Shown here piece by piece: positions 7,050 to 7,882 of a DNA stretch of 7,882 bases (positions are counted from its first letter, which is position 1; each line of letters starts with the position of its first letter). The stretch lies in NCBI GenBank assembly GCA_025450255.1, contig JANWHV010000261.1:1-7882 (forward strand). The letters run 5' to 3'. Origin of the DNA: Chloroflexota bacterium (GTDB lineage: Bacteria; Chloroflexota; UBA5177; JANWHV01). Below the pieces are notes generated by a model. It saw only the letters and a list, made by a program, of their open reading frames with translations. It searched no databases and was not told the DNA's origin. Made by a program: the position numbers and the translations under genes.

Positions 7050-7100
7050 CCGCCCTGGCGGCGCCGGCCGGCTGACCGCGGCGTATTGCCGTAATACGGC
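7050..7100. terminator. GC-rich palindrome cluster between convergent genes, possible terminator region
   Basis: The 56-base convergent spacer holds several perfect palindromes: CCGCC-CT-GGCGG (7050-7061), GCCGGCCGGC (7063-7072), CCGCGG (7076-7081) and GCCGTAATACGGC (7088-7100). An alternative stem, CGTATT with AATACG (7082-7098), overlaps the last. Their place between converging genes fits transcription ending from both sides, but neither strand has the T-run of a standard intrinsic terminator. Confidence 0.25.
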
Positions 7101-7103
7101 GAC

Positions 7104-7868
7104 TCAGCGTGTGGCCGGGCCATCGCCGCGAGCGTCACGCAACGCATCCAGCTCGCACCGCAATCGCAGAAGCTCGGCATTTGCTTCCTCCGCGCGAGCA
7201 TCGGCCGCGAGACGAGCGCCTCGCTCGCGATCGAGGGCCGCGCGCAACTCACGCCGCACCGGCAAGCGCGCTCCGTCCGGGCCGTAAAAGCGCGCCAATA
7301 GTCCCTCAGGCCGTATGTCGAGTTGCAGGACCTCGCTGTGCCATGCCGGCGCCGCGTCCGGTCCCGCCGTGGGCGCCCACTGCCGCCAGAGGCCGTCGAG
7401 GATGTGCCAGCCACGCAGCCCGTCAGGCACCCACTGCCGCATGGGGTCGAAGATCAGATACTCGCGCACCCCCGCCAGGCGGTAGAGCGTCGCCTTCTCG
7501 CCCACGTCATAGCGCCAGGTGCTCTCGCTCGCCACCTCCAGCACGAACGGCGGCATCGGGCCGTCACTCCGCGTGTCATACGACGAGCGCGCGTGCGCGG
7601 CAATGCCGGGGACCACGAACACGTCCGGCATGGGCCGCCAGGGCGTGCTCCGCTCGGGCAGCGCCACGCTGACCGTCACCTGGCTGCTCACATACCAGGC
7701 GGGCTCGCCGTCCCGCCCCAGTGCCTCGGCATACTCGTGCAGCGACGCATGCGCCTCGGCGATCGCCTCATAGTGCAGGTCGCTGCCCAATACACTCTCC
7801 TCGGTGTCGTCCTCGGCCAGCAGCACCGTCGCCAACCAGGCCGGCGCCGCATGCGTATCAACGCTCAT
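7104..7868 (-). CDS. Uma2-family (DUF820) PD-(D/E)XK-fold putative endonuclease with coiled-coil tail
   Basis: Protein of 254 residues. The central part matches the Uma2 pattern: MPDVFVV (80-86) with conserved D82, PPFVLEVASEST (106-117) with E111, then D121 and K125 in YDVGEKATLYRLAGV and EYLIFDP (136-142). D82, E111 and K125 are plausible members of a restriction-endonuclease-like active site. A heptad-like, Ala/Arg/Glu/Leu-rich tail (about 205-245) should form a coiled coil, as in many family members. Uma2 proteins are often present in many copies per genome and their biological role is not established; nuclease activity is predicted from the fold. The start is the ATG at 7868, preceded only by a weak GGGGG. 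It converges on the aldehyde dehydrogenase gene and is probably independent of the catabolic operons. Its promoter lies beyond the right edge. Confidence 0.88.
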   Translation of the reverse strand: MSVDTHAAPAWLATVLLAEDDTEESVLGSDLHYEAIAEAHASLHEYAEALGRDGEPAWYVSSQVTVSVALPERSTPWRPMPDVFVVPGIAAHARSSYDTRSDGPMPPFVLEVASESTWRYDVGEKATLYRLAGVREYLIFDPMRQWVPDGLRGWHILDGLWRQWAPTAGPDAAPAWHSEVLQLDIRPEGLLARFYGPDGARLPVRRELRAALDRERGARLAADARAEEANAELLRLRCELDALRDARGDGPATR

Positions 7869-7882
7869 GTCGGTTACCCCCG

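Overview
The window holds seven protein-coding genes and reads as an ordinary chromosomal stretch of a GC-rich bacterium. I see no rRNA, tRNA, CRISPR array, insertion sequence or phage gene. The organism cannot be fixed from the sequence. A Uma2-family protein with a coiled-coil tail would suit Chloroflexota, cyanobacteria or a similar phylum, and the solute-binding protein has a cleavable signal peptide with no lipobox cysteine, which suits a cell with a periplasm. Both are weak hints.

Left part (1-4549, minus strand): one apparent operon, transcribed right to left. It encodes an extracytoplasmic peptide/nickel/opine-type solute-binding protein (family 5, 2930-4549), two DppB/DppC-type permeases (1910-2833 and 984-1895) and an M20-family metallo-amidohydrolase (987 to the left edge, C-terminus cut off). 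The last three genes abut or overlap by a few bases. Between the binding protein and the first permease lies a perfect 17-bp inverted repeat, which could keep binding-protein mRNA more abundant than permease mRNA. No ABC ATPase gene is in the window.

Middle (4550-4864): a 315-base divergent intergenic region. It carries a near-consensus sigma70-type promoter (TTGACA, 18-base spacer, TATTAT) pointing into the importer operon, and a short direct repeat that could be an operator.

Right part (4865-7047, plus strand): a two-gene operon with stop and start overlapping (TGATG), encoding a classical short-chain dehydrogenase and an NAD-type aldehyde dehydrogenase, both with complete catalytic residues. 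After a short convergent spacer with GC-rich palindromes, a Uma2-family (PD-(D/E)XK-fold) protein lies on the minus strand (7104-7868).

Working model (inference): the divergent arrangement could form one catabolic locus. A small amide- or peptide-like compound is imported, the M20 enzyme cleaves its amide bond, and a released alcohol is oxidised by the SDR to an aldehyde and by the aldehyde dehydrogenase to an acid. All the parts belong to known families; any novelty would lie in the substrate and the combination. The Uma2 gene is probably unrelated.
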